Below are positions 18,146 through 27,886 of a DNA stretch of 64,000 bases, piece by piece. The translations under genes were made by a program, and so were the position numbers. Numbering within the stretch: position 1 is the stretch's first letter; every line of letters begins with the position of its first letter. Origin of the DNA: Pseudomonadota bacterium (GTDB lineage: Bacteria > Pseudomonadota > Gammaproteobacteria > Burkholderiales > Burkholderiaceae_B); assembly GCA_023440825.1 (NCBI GenBank), contig JAEXRL010000027.1, positions 29,524 to 93,523 on the forward strand, written 5' to 3'. The notes under the pieces are model-generated. The model saw only the letters and a program-made list of their open reading frames with translations, ran no database searches and was not told the DNA's origin.

Positions 18146-19292
18146 GATTGCGATGAGCACCCTTGGATGTATCCATATCGGCGGGCACGTTTAAGTTATA
18201 GGGCTGCAAAGGTTTTTCGCCGCCATAGCGTTGCCAGGTATTCAGTTGAAAAACCCACGCCAGCACTTCGGCAACTGCCCCATATAACTGCGCAGGAATT
18301 TCCTGCTGCAGTTCGACATTGAAATACAGTGCACGCGCCAAGGGGGCTGCCTCGAGCTGAGGAATGGCATTTTCTTGAGCTAAAGTACGAATACGCAAGG
18401 CGATAAACCCAGTGCCCTTGGCTAAAACACGTGGGGCAGCGCCGGCCGCCTGATCGTACTTCAGGGCCACGGCATAATGGGTAGGGTTAGTGACCACTAC
18501 ATCAGCGCTTGGCACCTGAGCCATCATGCGCGATCTGGCCATCGCACGTTGTTGTTGTCGTATCCGCCCTTTAACATGCGGATCACCCTCGCTCTCTTTG
18601 TGCTCTTCTTTAACATCCTGCCGGGACATGCGTAGCTTTTTATAATACGACCACAGTTGCCAGGGCACATCAATTAAGACAATGATCAATAAACTGGCCA
18701 CAATCAAGGCGCAACATCGGGCAACCAGACTAATGCCAACGCTTAATGCAGCTTTGGGCTCAACCAGCATTAGGCTGGTCATTTGCTCGCGCTGCGACCA
18801 AATAACGTAAAACGCCACAGAGCCAATCAGGCCTGCTTTGGCTAGGGTTTTGATAAGCTCCACCAAGGTCTGCGCTGAAAACATGCGCGTAATACCTTTG
18901 AGCGGATTCAAACGTTCGAACTTGGGTTCGAGAGCCTTGGTAGAGAACATCATGCCACCTAGCGCGATCGAAGCCAGAATTGCCACGACAAACAATGCTA
19001 GAAATAAGGGCAGCATGGTGAGCAAAGCCTGAATGGCTCCCTGCACAGCAACCATAATCATTACAGTGGTATCGCTACTGACCCTGGGGTCAAACCACAT
19101 GCTGTTGCGCATGACAAGGCTAAGATTATGATAAAAATAGCCACCTAGCATCCACAGCATAGCGACCCCGACAGCCAACAACAAGAATGTGTTGAGTTCG
19201 CGGGAACGAGCGATTTGCCCCTCTTCACGCGCTTTCTCGATGCGCCGGGGAGAGGCGGGTTCTGTTTTTTCTAGATCGCTATCTTCAGCCAT
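18138..19292 (-). CDS. flhB: FlhB, flagellar export switch protein
   Basis: A 384-aa membrane protein. The N-terminal segment DLEKTEPASPRRIEKAREEGQIARSRELN is a family signature, followed by about four membrane helices (residues 35-210). The cytoplasmic domain has the autocleavage site NPTH (269-272, in VVVTNPTHYAVAL), which switches export from rod/hook to filament substrates. It is the first gene of the flhBAF unit after a 206-base gap from cheZ, so it likely has its own promoter there. Confidence 0.97.
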   Translation of the reverse strand: MAEDSDLEKTEPASPRRIEKAREEGQIARSRELNTFLLLAVGVAMLWMLGGYFYHNLSLVMRNSMWFDPRVSSDTTVMIMVAVQGAIQALLTMLPLFLALFVVAILASIALGGMMFSTKALEPKFERLNPLKGITRMFSAQTLVELIKTLAKAGLIGSVAFYVIWSQREQMTSLMLVEPKAALSVGISLVARCCALIVASLLIIVLIDVPWQLWSYYKKLRMSRQDVKEEHKESEGDPHVKGRIRQQQRAMARSRMMAQVPSADVVVTNPTHYAVALKYDQAAGAAPRVLAKGTGFIALRIRTLAQENAIPQLEAAPLARALYFNVELQQEIPAQLYGAVAEVLAWVFQLNTWQRYGGEKPLQPYNLNVPADMDTSKGAHRNHE

Positions 19293-19498
19293 GACGCTAG
19301 AGCAAGAATCGAAGTTGCAGGCAGCCTAGTCCTAGCATCATCTGCCAGCGAACTGAGCTTGTCATGACAATTATCTTACTGCGTCAAGGGGCTTGGCGAT
19401 CCGGCGAGTAAGGGGATGAATACCGTACTGTTCAGGCGCTGTGCAAAGACAGCACTGAACAGTATCTAGGGCAGCCTGCAAGAGAAGGCATGAAGCAC
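19293..19498 (-). promoter_or_regulatory. cheZ-flhB intergenic region with probable flhBAF promoter
   Basis: This is the largest gap inside the leftward flagellar/chemotaxis block. On the minus strand TTGACG, centred near 19390, is a candidate -35 element, but the matching -10 is weak (TGACAA-like at 17 bases). No sigma-28 consensus was recognised. The gap also carries the hairpin annotated at 19426-19464. Whether flhB is expressed from here or by read-through from cheZ cannot be settled from sequence. Confidence 0.35.
19426..19464. terminator. Long imperfect hairpin downstream of cheZ
   Basis: TACTGTTCAG and CTGAACAGTA pair perfectly, and the stem continues with GCTGT/ACAGC after a small bulge, giving about 15 base pairs and a six-base loop (GCAAAG). 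There is no T-run on either side, so this is not a canonical intrinsic terminator. It could be a processing or attenuation structure between the chemotaxis genes and flhBAF, or an operator. Confidence 0.5.
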
Positions 19499-20131
19499 TT
19501 AAAATCCCAGATTCGCCAATAAATCGTCGACCTGATCTTGACTTGTGACTACCTCGGGAGCTTTGGTGGAGATGACTGGCCCATTTAATAAGCTATTGGT
19601 TTCGTCGCGGCGTTCTGCAGGTACGCTTTCCATTAGGACCTGCAGCAGCTCGGTTTCTATGGTGCGCACCACACCCAACATGCCGGTAATGACCTGTCCG
19701 GTTAAGTCCTGAAAATCCTGAGCCATAATGATTTCCAGCAAATTATCTTGGGTTTGCTGTGTACTTTTAGGTACTTGCTGTAAATACGAACGCGTTTGCT
19801 CAACCAGCACTCTAGCCTGCTCCAGGTCTTTAGGCTCGTCAAACCAGGCCTGCCATTGCTGATCAAGTTGCAAAGCGTCTTGCTGCAAAGCTTCTTGCAA
19901 GGGGCGTACCTGCTCGGCCGCGTTTAATACACGATTGGCCGCCTGCTCAGTCATGCTTGCCACATAATGCAAACGATCGCGGGCATCTGGAATGGCATGC
20001 GCAGCATCTTTGATAGCCTGATCCAAACCCAGTTCGCGCATACTATCCCGTAATAAACGGGTTAGATTAGCAATCCGGTACACCAAGTCTGGCGAGCTGA
20101 CCTGAGAATCCACTGAGTTGTCCTGAGACAT
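19499..20131 (-). CDS. cheZ: CheZ, CheY-phosphate phosphatase
   Basis: A 210-aa helical protein that dephosphorylates CheY-P. The active-site segment QDFQDLTGQVI contains Asp142 and Gln146, matching the catalytic pair of enterobacterial CheZ. The C-terminal peptide QDQVDDLLANLGF is the CheY-binding tail. It follows cheY by 12 bases, the normal arrangement in gamma- and betaproteobacteria that use CheZ. Confidence 0.96.
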   Translation of the reverse strand: MSQDNSVDSQVSSPDLVYRIANLTRLLRDSMRELGLDQAIKDAAHAIPDARDRLHYVASMTEQAANRVLNAAEQVRPLQEALQQDALQLDQQWQAWFDEPKDLEQARVLVEQTRSYLQQVPKSTQQTQDNLLEIIMAQDFQDLTGQVITGMLGVVRTIETELLQVLMESVPAERRDETNSLLNGPVISTKAPEVVTSQDQVDDLLANLGF

Positions 20132-20143
20132 AATCGCTCTCCT

Positions 20144-20533
20144 TTAGCCTGCCATTTTTTCAAATATTTTATTCAGTTTTTCTTCAAGGGTAGCGGCAGT
20201 AAACGGTTTGACTACATAGCCACTGGCACCTGCCTGTGCGGCAGCAATAATATTTTCTTTCTTGGCCTCGGCAGTAACCATCAATACAGGTAGCTTAGAT
20301 AGCGCCGGATCAGCACGAATTTGCTTCAGCATTTCCAGGCCATCTAGATTAGGCATGTTCCAGTCCGACACAACAAAATCAAAACTACCGTTGCGCAGCT
20401 TTTCTAGGCCCATCTGACCGTCCTCTGCTTCATCTACATTTTCGTAACCCAGATCTTTAAGCAGATTCTTAATGATACGACGCATAGTGGGAAAGTCATC
20501 GACGATCAGAATTTTTATATTTTTTTGTACCAT
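20144..20533 (-). CDS. cheY: CheY, chemotaxis response regulator
   Basis: A 129-aa single-domain receiver. Conserved residues are visible: acidic pair Asp12/Asp13 (VDDF), phosphoacceptor Asp57 (SDWNMP), the conserved Thr in VTAEA and the Lys in VVKPF. Phosphorylated by CheA, it binds the FliM switch to change motor direction. The fli genes are not in the window. It is followed by cheZ and preceded by cheB with a 42-base gap. Confidence 0.98.
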   Translation of the reverse strand: MVQKNIKILIVDDFPTMRRIIKNLLKDLGYENVDEAEDGQMGLEKLRNGSFDFVVSDWNMPNLDGLEMLKQIRADPALSKLPVLMVTAEAKKENIIAAAQAGASGYVVKPFTAATLEEKLNKIFEKMAG

Positions 20534-20575
20534 TTAATTCACTCCAAAACAGTAGTTATCGAGACAGTGAGCACC

Positions 20576-21634
20576 TTAAACACGATGTCCGTATCCCCCG
20601 GCACTGGCCAACAGACGCTCACTAATCTGGTTTAATGGCAAGGCAATGTCCGTGGCTCCGATGAGCAGTGCTTCTCGGGGCATGCCAAACACCACGCTGG
20701 TGGCTTCATCTTGGGCGAAGGTCAGACTGCCTGCATTTTTCATCGCCAATAGACCTTGGGCACCATCTTTACCCATACCAGTCAAAATCAAGCCTATCGC
20801 ATTACGGCCTGCCACTTCGGCTGCCGATTGAAAAAGTACGTCCACAGATGGCTTGTGACGATTGACGGGCTCAGTATCCACAAGTTGAACCACGTAGTTC
20901 GCTCCTGAGCGCGCCAACTTCATATGTGCGACACCGCCCGGGGCAAGGTACACATGACCGGGCAACACGCGCTGACCATCCTCTGCTTCGTGTACCTGCA
21001 TAGCACACAGGCCATCAAGACGATTAACGAAAGAGCGTGTGAAACCAGCGGGCATATGCTGGGTAATCATGATGGCCGGACAATTCGCGGGCATAGGTTC
21101 TAGTACTTGCCGGATAGCCTCAGTGCCACCCGTAGACGCACCAATCATTATTAGCTTTTCGGTAGTAGAAAAATTTCCAGCCAAGCGCCGGGTGCCAGGT
21201 GTACTTGCAGCGGCCCGCTCAATACGACGTGGACGCGACATGGCTGCCGCGCGAATTTTATCGGCTATTAGTTCGGAGTACTCAAGCAAACCATCACGCA
21301 GCCCCAACTTGGGTTTGGTGACAAAATCTACCGCTCCTAACTCCAAGGCCTTCAAGGTCACCTCAGAGTTACGCTCGGTTAAGGATGACACCATCACGAC
21401 AGGCATAGGCCGCAACCTCATGAGGCGCTCCAGAAAATCCAGCCCATCCATACGCGGCATTTCCACATCGAGCGTCAGCACATCAGGGTTATGCTGCTTG
21501 ATCAAGTCGCGGGCCACTAAAGGATCAGGGGCCACTGCCACGACTTCCATATCGGATTGACTGTTGATAATTTCCAGCATCAGGCTGCGCACCAAAGCAG
21601 AATCATCAACACACAAAACTCGAATTTTCTTCAT
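20576..21634 (-). CDS. cheB: CheB, chemotaxis protein-glutamate methylesterase
   Basis: A 352-aa two-domain adaptation enzyme. The receiver domain has Asp10/Asp11 and phosphoacceptor Asp56 (LDVEMPRMDG). The C-terminal methylesterase domain shows the catalytic Ser motif GASTGGTEAI, the His motif TQHMPAGF and the Asp motif LTGMGKDG. It removes receptor methyl groups opposite CheR and deamidates receptor glutamines. The start is taken as the ATG at 21634; a GTG lies one codon upstream. It begins 34 bases after cheR. Confidence 0.97.
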   Translation of the reverse strand: MKKIRVLCVDDSALVRSLMLEIINSQSDMEVVAVAPDPLVARDLIKQHNPDVLTLDVEMPRMDGLDFLERLMRLRPMPVVMVSSLTERNSEVTLKALELGAVDFVTKPKLGLRDGLLEYSELIADKIRAAAMSRPRRIERAAASTPGTRRLAGNFSTTEKLIMIGASTGGTEAIRQVLEPMPANCPAIMITQHMPAGFTRSFVNRLDGLCAMQVHEAEDGQRVLPGHVYLAPGGVAHMKLARSGANYVVQLVDTEPVNRHKPSVDVLFQSAAEVAGRNAIGLILTGMGKDGAQGLLAMKNAGSLTFAQDEATSVVFGMPREALLIGATDIALPLNQISERLLASAGGYGHRV

Positions 21635-21668
21635 CACTGCTACAACACCTTCTTAGAATATAGTTGCT

Positions 21669-22511
21669 TCAGTTACGTACGTATACGGTCTGACCACGGA
21701 GACGGAATGCACCGGTCAAGTGCGAAAAGTTTTCTGAATGTCCCACGAATAGCAAACCGCCGGGCTTCATCGTGGCAGCAAAACGATCCAAAATACGCAC
21801 CTGCGCGTCTTTATCGAAATAAATCATGGTATTGCGACAAAACACGACATCAAAACTCGTATTCAGCGGCCAGTTACCACCATTCAAGTTCACGATGTCA
21901 AACTGCACCATATTGCGTATTACCGGCTTGACCCGCACAAAGCCCGCCTGCGCCCCGCGGCCACGCAAGAAATACTTTTGCTTCAAGGCCGTCTCTACTG
22001 GCTCTACGCGCTCATTGGTATAAATACCGGCTTGAGCACGCTCAATCGCATCCGTATCGATATCCGTAGCAAGTATATTGACGCCGGAGTCCGGGCTGGG
22101 GACGCGTTCCCGTACCGTCATGGCAATGGAGTAAGCCTCTTCTCCGGTAGACGCCGCACTGCACCAGATGTCTATCGGTTTAGAGTGTGTAGCAAGATAA
22201 TCGCCTAATACATCAAAATGATGCTGTTCTCGAAAAAAAGCCGTGTGATTAATCGTGAACGCATTCACAAAACTCGTCCATTCAGACGCATCAGCCTGCT
22301 TTTCCAGGTAGTCTAAATAGTGATCCACACGCTGCAGACCACAGGCCTGAGCCCGTAAGCCAAGCGTACGAGCAACCATGTCTTCTTTGTGGGCACCTAG
22401 CACAATGCCTGTGTTGTGCTTTAATACCCGGGCAGCACGATCACAGTCCGCTTTAGAAGCCTGCGGTAACACTGGCAAAGAATAGGCATACGAACCCACT
22501 ACATTATTCAT
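21669..22511 (-). CDS. cheR: CheR, chemotaxis receptor methyltransferase
   Basis: A 280-aa SAM-dependent enzyme that methylates receptor glutamates. The SAM site CSAASTGEEAYS, the segment ILATDIDTDAIERAQAGIY and the C-terminal VGHSENF are diagnostic. It starts three bases after the MCP stop and precedes cheB. In Bordetella-type loci a cheD often sits between cheR and cheB; here there is no room for it. Confidence 0.97.
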   Translation of the reverse strand: MNNVVGSYAYSLPVLPQASKADCDRAARVLKHNTGIVLGAHKEDMVARTLGLRAQACGLQRVDHYLDYLEKQADASEWTSFVNAFTINHTAFFREQHHFDVLGDYLATHSKPIDIWCSAASTGEEAYSIAMTVRERVPSPDSGVNILATDIDTDAIERAQAGIYTNERVEPVETALKQKYFLRGRGAQAGFVRVKPVIRNMVQFDIVNLNGGNWPLNTSFDVVFCRNTMIYFDKDAQVRILDRFAATMKPGGLLFVGHSENFSHLTGAFRLRGQTVYVRN

Positions 22512-22514
22512 AAA

Positions 22515-24251
22515 TCATGAGCTAGCAAGAGCTCCACCATAAGACTGTAAAGAAACTGACGACTGCACCGCATCAACCTGAAGCGACTCATCATCGAAAG
22601 GAACATCGATCACATCACTGGCGTTTAAACGAAAGACAGCCACTGCCGCCGACAAGCGTCCTGCCTGCTCCTGGAGTGAACCCGCCGCCGCGGCAGCCTG
22701 CTGAACCAAGGCCGCGTTTTGCTGCACGACACTATCCATTTGAATAACAGCGCGATTGACCTGATCAATGCCGTCTGACTGCTCGCTGGAAGCGCTGGAA
22801 ATTTCGGCCATAATAGTCGTTACCCCCTGCACCGCAGAGACAAGCTCCTGCATAACCTCGCCTGCCTCATCCACCTGAACAGTACCGGCCTTCACCTTGG
22901 ATAAGGACTGCTCGATGAGCCCCTTGATTTCACGTGCTGCCTGAGCACTGCGTTGAGCTAAGGAGCGCACCTCACCGGCTACCACCGCAAAACCCTTGCC
23001 CTGCTCACCCGCACGAGCCGCTTCGACCGCCGCATTCAACGCCAATATATTGGTTTGAAAAGCAATGCCATCAATAACGTTCACTATCTGAGCGATTTGA
23101 CCTGAACTAGCTGAAAGCTCGTCCATGGTGTCAATTACCTTAGCGACCGCCTCTCCCCCTCGCTGGGCTACCGTAGCAGCACCCTTAGCCACTCGATCAG
23201 CCTCTTGTGCATTATCGGTATTTTGCCGTACTGTGCTGGCCAGCTCTTCCATGCTGGCCGCAGTTTCCTGCAAAGAAGCGGCTTGATCCTCGGTACGACT
23301 GCTTAAATCGGTATTGCCTGCAAAAATCTCACGCGAGCCCAGGGTAATTTCCTCTACGCCTTCACGTACAGTGGACACCATGCGCTGCAAGCTCATCTGC
23401 ATACGGCGTACCGCTTCATACAACACGCCAATTTCGTTACTGGAAAACACATCAATACGTTTGGTTAGATCGCCACTGGCAATGCGGTCGAAATGTTCAC
23501 CAGCCACTCTTAAGGGACGCAACACCATACGATTAAGGAACACGTACACGAGAAATGCGATGAGAAAGCACAGGGCAATCGCCACGCCCACCAGGCTGAT
23601 CACCAGTTGATACTGCTGATCTTCTTTTTGATATTGCTGCTCCATAAAGCTTTGCTGCAAGCGCAACAAACTGCCCAAAGCGCTATACATATCGTCTTCT
23701 AGAAGCTTGGTCGTACCTGTTAGATACGTGCGGAACTCAGAGATTTCACCCTGCTCAAGGTAGTTCACCAAAGGCGCAATACCACTTTCAAGCAAGGTCA
23801 GATAAGCCCTGTCTACATTAGCAATCGCCTCGTGGGTTTGTGTTAAGTTTTTAGCCTCGCGCTGATACAAAGCAAACTGCGATTTCGCCTGATCCACAGA
23901 CTCACGCACGAGCAAGATAAGCTGGCGTGTACCGGCGCTCAGCAAATCTTCCCGAGCCGCGTTAGAGCCCCACTCTTGCATCACATCTTGATTTTGCTGA
24001 TCGCTATTTACCACGTAGCCAACCGCTGCCCGCCCCAGTTGAATTTGTGTATCTTTGTAGCTGTCTACTGCCTGCGATAACTGACTGGCCACGCGCTGCT
24101 GTGTCATGATGCTTTCAAGCGCAATATTGTTTCCGCGCAAGGATAATATTCCCAGTGCGGCACCCGCTAAAAGCATGATTAAAAAGAACACCAGAACCAG
24201 TATCAGAGTTGTTCTAACCCGAAGATTAACGAGACGTAAACCACCAAACAT
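22515..24251 (-). CDS. Methyl-accepting chemotaxis protein with periplasmic four-helix-bundle sensor
   Basis: A 578-aa Tar/Tsr-like receptor. Membrane segments lie at about residues 13-37 and 215-239. The 178-residue periplasmic region between them is helical and resembles the 4HB_MCP sensor domain. HAMP and the signalling domain follow, with the hairpin FQTNILALNAAVEAARAGEQG. The C-terminus ends ...YGGALASS, so there is no CheR-tethering pentapeptide, unlike the MCP at 269. The ATG at 24251 is chosen because AAGG lies eight bases upstream; the longer frame would use upstream codons without such support. The ligand is unknown. Confidence 0.95.
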   Translation of the reverse strand: MFGGLRLVNLRVRTTLILVLVFFLIMLLAGAALGILSLRGNNIALESIMTQQRVASQLSQAVDSYKDTQIQLGRAAVGYVVNSDQQNQDVMQEWGSNAAREDLLSAGTRQLILLVRESVDQAKSQFALYQREAKNLTQTHEAIANVDRAYLTLLESGIAPLVNYLEQGEISEFRTYLTGTTKLLEDDMYSALGSLLRLQQSFMEQQYQKEDQQYQLVISLVGVAIALCFLIAFLVYVFLNRMVLRPLRVAGEHFDRIASGDLTKRIDVFSSNEIGVLYEAVRRMQMSLQRMVSTVREGVEEITLGSREIFAGNTDLSSRTEDQAASLQETAASMEELASTVRQNTDNAQEADRVAKGAATVAQRGGEAVAKVIDTMDELSASSGQIAQIVNVIDGIAFQTNILALNAAVEAARAGEQGKGFAVVAGEVRSLAQRSAQAAREIKGLIEQSLSKVKAGTVQVDEAGEVMQELVSAVQGVTTIMAEISSASSEQSDGIDQVNRAVIQMDSVVQQNAALVQQAAAAAGSLQEQAGRLSAAVAVFRLNASDVIDVPFDDESLQVDAVQSSVSLQSYGGALASS

Positions 24252-24319
24252 AAGAAACACCTTGTTGTTGATAGCAAGCGAAAGCAAGGCCGCGGCTTGT
24301 GGCCACAGCCTGCCGAAAT

Positions 24320-24820
24320 TTAGGCAATGGCACTGTCGACTAAGGCCATTTCCTCGCTGGTCATGAGTTTTTCTATGTCTACCAGTATGAGCATGCGCTC
24401 ATCCAAAGTACCGATGCCGGTCAGATACTCGGTAGAAAAAGCCGTGCCAAAACTGGGCGCCGCACTAATTTGTGAGCCTTGCAATACCAGTACGTCGGAG
24501 ACGCCATCCACAACTATGCCCACAACACGATCATGCAGATTCAAAATAACCACGACAGTTTGATGGTTATATTCCACATTTTGCATATTGAAACGAATAC
24601 GCAAATCAACGATGGGCACGATCACGCCACGTAAGTTCGTAACGCCTTTGATAAAATTGGGCACATTCGCAATGCGAGTAACGGTTTGCGTATCGTAGCC
24701 ACGGATTTCCTGCACCTTCAAAATATCAATGCCGTACTCTTGTTCTGCCAGCGTAAACACAAGGTATTCTTTACCTGAACCTTCGATTAACTCTGGGCTT
24801 TGATGATGATGTTGGGACAT
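24320..24820 (-). CDS. cheW: CheW, receptor-kinase coupling protein
   Basis: A 166-aa single CheW/SH3-like domain that links receptors and CheA in the polar signalling array. Conserved segments are LVFTLAEQEYGIDILKVQEIRGY, NVPNFIKGVTNLRGVIVPIVDLR and VVDGVSDVLVL. It lies between cheA (16 bases upstream) and the MCP gene. Confidence 0.97.
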   Translation of the reverse strand: MSQHHHQSPELIEGSGKEYLVFTLAEQEYGIDILKVQEIRGYDTQTVTRIANVPNFIKGVTNLRGVIVPIVDLRIRFNMQNVEYNHQTVVVILNLHDRVVGIVVDGVSDVLVLQGSQISAAPSFGTAFSTEYLTGIGTLDERMLILVDIEKLMTSEEMALVDSAIA

Positions 24821-24836
24821 AGAATTCTCCGGATAT

Positions 24837-26867
24837 TCAATTCAAGGCCACAGCACGATCGCGTGCCAGGCGCTGCAGGGCAAAGACATCCACAATGAGC
24901 GCAACACTGCCATCGCCCAAAATGGTAGCGGCCGACACACCTGGAATTTTTCGATAATTAGCTTCAAGATTCTTAACAACCACCTGATGCTGACCGATAA
25001 GGTGATCGACCAGCAAGGCGAAGCGCATGTCCTCGGCTTGTAAAATGACGGCAATGGCTTTGGTTTCATCTGACTCCGCATTGTCGACAGAAAACACTTC
25101 TCGTAAGGAAATCAGCGGTAAGTACTCACCACGTACGGCCATGACTCGATCAAACTCAGATACTCGTTTAAGTTGCGCCTCGGTGGGCTGCATAGACTCG
25201 GTCACGTGCGCTAGCGGCAAAATAAATATTTCCTCGCCCACTTGCACGGACATACCGTCAAGAATGGCTAAAGTCAGAGGCAGAACAATACGAGTAGTAG
25301 TTCCCCGCCCTGGCCTTGAATACAGTTGGACATGCCCACCCATGCTTTGAATATTGCGTCGCACTACATCCATGCCAACTCCCCGCCCCGAAATTTCGGT
25401 TACCTTTTCGGCGGTTGAGAAACCAGGTGCAAAAATCAATTGCCACACTTCGTCATCGCTAATGCTATCGCTAACAGGCAGGCCATTTGCGATGGCTTTA
25501 GCCAATATTTTTTCGCGATTCAAGCCTGCACCATCGTCTATGACTTCAATCACGATATGCCCGCCCTGATGCTGAGCCGAAAGGGTAAGCACGCCTTCGG
25601 GGTCCTTGCCACTCGCTATACGCTGCTCAGGCACCTCAATGCCATGATCAATACTATTACGTACCAAATGGGTGAGCGGATCGATAATACGTTCGATCAG
25701 GCTCTTATCCAGCTCGGTTGCCTGTCCCACTGTTACCAGCTTGATACGCTTATCGAGTCGCGCAGCACTTTCGCGCACCACTCTGGGAAAACGACTAAAC
25801 ACATAGTCCATAGGCATCATGCGAATCGACATGACCGCCTCTTGCAAGTCGCGTGCATTACGTTCGAAGTGCTCAATACCATTTAGCAAACGATCGTGCA
25901 CAACAGGGTCCAGCGTGGAGGCCGTTTGCACGAGCATAGCTTGAGTAATAACCAGCTCCCCAACCAGATTTATAATTTGGTCGACTTTCTCAACGCCCAC
26001 TCGTATGGTGCTGGACTCTTTCACCACAGGCGCTTTACTTGCTAGCACCTTAGGTTTCTGTGGTGGCGCGGCCGGTGCAGGCTCGGGCGTAGGTACCGGG
26101 GGCGCTGGCTCTGCTACTAGCGGCTCAGGATCCTGAGCACCAGAATTAGGGCAGGCCTGTACCGTCAACTGATCTGCATTCACGACAAAACAGCAAACCG
26201 CTTGAATGTCGTCGATACTCACCGTAGAGTTGAGCCAGATTTCAAGGCTATTTTCAGAGTCCTGGGTACGCAAAACCGTACCCATTAACTCCATTTCTTC
26301 TAAAAGTACTTTTTGATCTGCCTTAGACACAGCGTGCAAAGCAATATGCAAGGTTTGCGCAGACGCGCTGGAGTCGGACGCGGCATTGGCCGGGGCCTCT
26401 TGCACATGAACGTCTTGGTGCACAGCCGCCAAGTCAGCCGAGCCATCCGTGGTACTTAAAATGCCCTTTTGCTCCAAGGCTAATTGACGCAGTTGCTCAC
26501 AAATACGCTGGTAAGCCCCCTCGTCGGGATCATCACCTTCGCGATACGCATTTACCTGTTCTGTCAACACGTCTTTGGTTTCCAAAAAGAGATCTATCAT
26601 GTCTTTGCGCAGGCTCATTTCGCCATTGCGCACAAGGTCCAACAAGTTCTCTAGCAGATGCGTTGTTTCTGCCAACTTGCCAAAACAACCGAAGGTACTG
26701 GCACCGCCTTTAATTGAGTGTGCAGCACGGAAAATAGCATTGAGTTGATCGCTGTCTGGCTCGTCTAGGTTAAGCTCAAGGAGCAAGCTTTCCATATCGG
26801 CCAACAGCTCATCAGCCTCGTCAAAAAAAGTCTCATAAAACTGACTTAAATCTACGCCGGTGCTCAT
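24837..26867 (-). CDS. cheA: CheA, chemotaxis sensor histidine kinase
   Basis: A 676-aa kinase that phosphorylates CheY and CheB. Domains in order: HPt with phosphorylated His50 (AAHSIKGGAS); a P2-like CheY/CheB-binding region (about 170-235); a proline/alanine linker; P3 dimerisation (VDQIINLVGELVITQAML); P4 ATPase with the N-box (LTHLVRNSIDHGIE) and G boxes (VIDDGAGLN, ISGRGVGMDVV); and a C-terminal CheW-like P5 domain. The ATG at 26867 is chosen over the one two codons upstream, because AAGGA is correctly spaced only for the former. Confidence 0.97.
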   Translation of the reverse strand: MSTGVDLSQFYETFFDEADELLADMESLLLELNLDEPDSDQLNAIFRAAHSIKGGASTFGCFGKLAETTHLLENLLDLVRNGEMSLRKDMIDLFLETKDVLTEQVNAYREGDDPDEGAYQRICEQLRQLALEQKGILSTTDGSADLAAVHQDVHVQEAPANAASDSSASAQTLHIALHAVSKADQKVLLEEMELMGTVLRTQDSENSLEIWLNSTVSIDDIQAVCCFVVNADQLTVQACPNSGAQDPEPLVAEPAPPVPTPEPAPAAPPQKPKVLASKAPVVKESSTIRVGVEKVDQIINLVGELVITQAMLVQTASTLDPVVHDRLLNGIEHFERNARDLQEAVMSIRMMPMDYVFSRFPRVVRESAARLDKRIKLVTVGQATELDKSLIERIIDPLTHLVRNSIDHGIEVPEQRIASGKDPEGVLTLSAQHQGGHIVIEVIDDGAGLNREKILAKAIANGLPVSDSISDDEVWQLIFAPGFSTAEKVTEISGRGVGMDVVRRNIQSMGGHVQLYSRPGRGTTTRIVLPLTLAILDGMSVQVGEEIFILPLAHVTESMQPTEAQLKRVSEFDRVMAVRGEYLPLISLREVFSVDNAESDETKAIAVILQAEDMRFALLVDHLIGQHQVVVKNLEANYRKIPGVSAATILGDGSVALIVDVFALQRLARDRAVALN

Positions 26868-26939
26868 GCACATATCCTTATTAGTAGAAACGCTCGCAAA
26901 CGAGTCGATGAGCCCAAAAATCCGAATCGCTAGCTATGA

Positions 26940-27878
26940 CTATTCTGCCGGTATCACCGGTGGTAACTCTGGGAGTTGCGGCAAACCGGGTATATTGACC
27001 TGAATAGCTTGCCCACTCGCAGCACCGAGTAAGTCTGGCTCGCTAATATCCGAATGCGCTTCGGCATCAATGCGACGCTGAGCCCTTTGATTAAGCACCA
27101 AGATACTGATACGACGATTTACGGCCGCAGCCGGGTTATCTTTAACCAAGCTAACGGTATCTGCCAGACCCAGGATGCGCTTGACCTTCTCTTCGGTTAA
27201 GCCTCCGGCCACAAGCTCCTGACGTGCAGCATTGGCCCGATCAGCAGATAGCTCCCAATTACTATACAAACGCTCACCACTGGCATACTGCATAGAGTCC
27301 GTGTGGCCACTGAGCTGAATCGGGTTAGGCAAGTCATTAATCGGTCCGCTTAACGCACGCAATATCACGCGCATATAAGGCTGCACAATGGCACTGCCCG
27401 TCGCAAACATTGGACGATTTTGATGATCAATAATTTGAATACGCAATCCGTCCTCGGTGATATCCAATAGCAACTGCGGACGAAACTCTTGCAGTACGGG
27501 ATCAGAATCGATCAGCTCTTCGAGCGCGTGCTTTAAGTCCTCAAGCCGCTCCGCATCCTGGCGATCACCGTAGATATCACCGAAATTTTGACCCGGATGT
27601 TTTTGCGGAATAACACTAGGGCTACCACCGGGAATAACGCTACGCGAGTGCTCAGCACGGCTACCACCTGAAACGGCGTCTACCAATGGCATACGAAAAT
27701 AATCGGCAATCTCTTTGAGGTCCTGCTTGGGTACCAAGGTAAGAATCCACATGACCAAGAAAAAAGCCATCATGGCGGTCATGAAATCGGCATAGGCAAT
27801 TTTCCAGCTTCCTCCGTGATGGGGAGCTTCCACTTTTTTCTTGCGCCGTATGACAATCCGGTCTGAGGGACGATTCAT
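26940..27878 (-). CDS. motB: MotB, stator protein with peptidoglycan-binding OmpA-like domain
   Basis: A 312-aa stator subunit. The single membrane helix after a basic N-terminus contains the proton-carrying Asp31 in YADFMTAMMAFFLVMW. The OmpA-like domain (about 150-275) carries the peptidoglycan-binding pattern (IQLSGHTDS ... SNWELSADRANAARQEL). The N-terminal histidine/lysine region and the absence of sodium-type features fit a proton-driven motor. It starts 8 bases after motA. Confidence 0.96.
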   Translation of the reverse strand: MNRPSDRIVIRRKKKVEAPHHGGSWKIAYADFMTAMMAFFLVMWILTLVPKQDLKEIADYFRMPLVDAVSGGSRAEHSRSVIPGGSPSVIPQKHPGQNFGDIYGDRQDAERLEDLKHALEELIDSDPVLQEFRPQLLLDITEDGLRIQIIDHQNRPMFATGSAIVQPYMRVILRALSGPINDLPNPIQLSGHTDSMQYASGERLYSNWELSADRANAARQELVAGGLTEEKVKRILGLADTVSLVKDNPAAAVNRRISILVLNQRAQRRIDAEAHSDISEPDLLGAASGQAIQVNIPGLPQLPELPPVIPAE

Positions 27879-27886
27879 GCCTGGCC

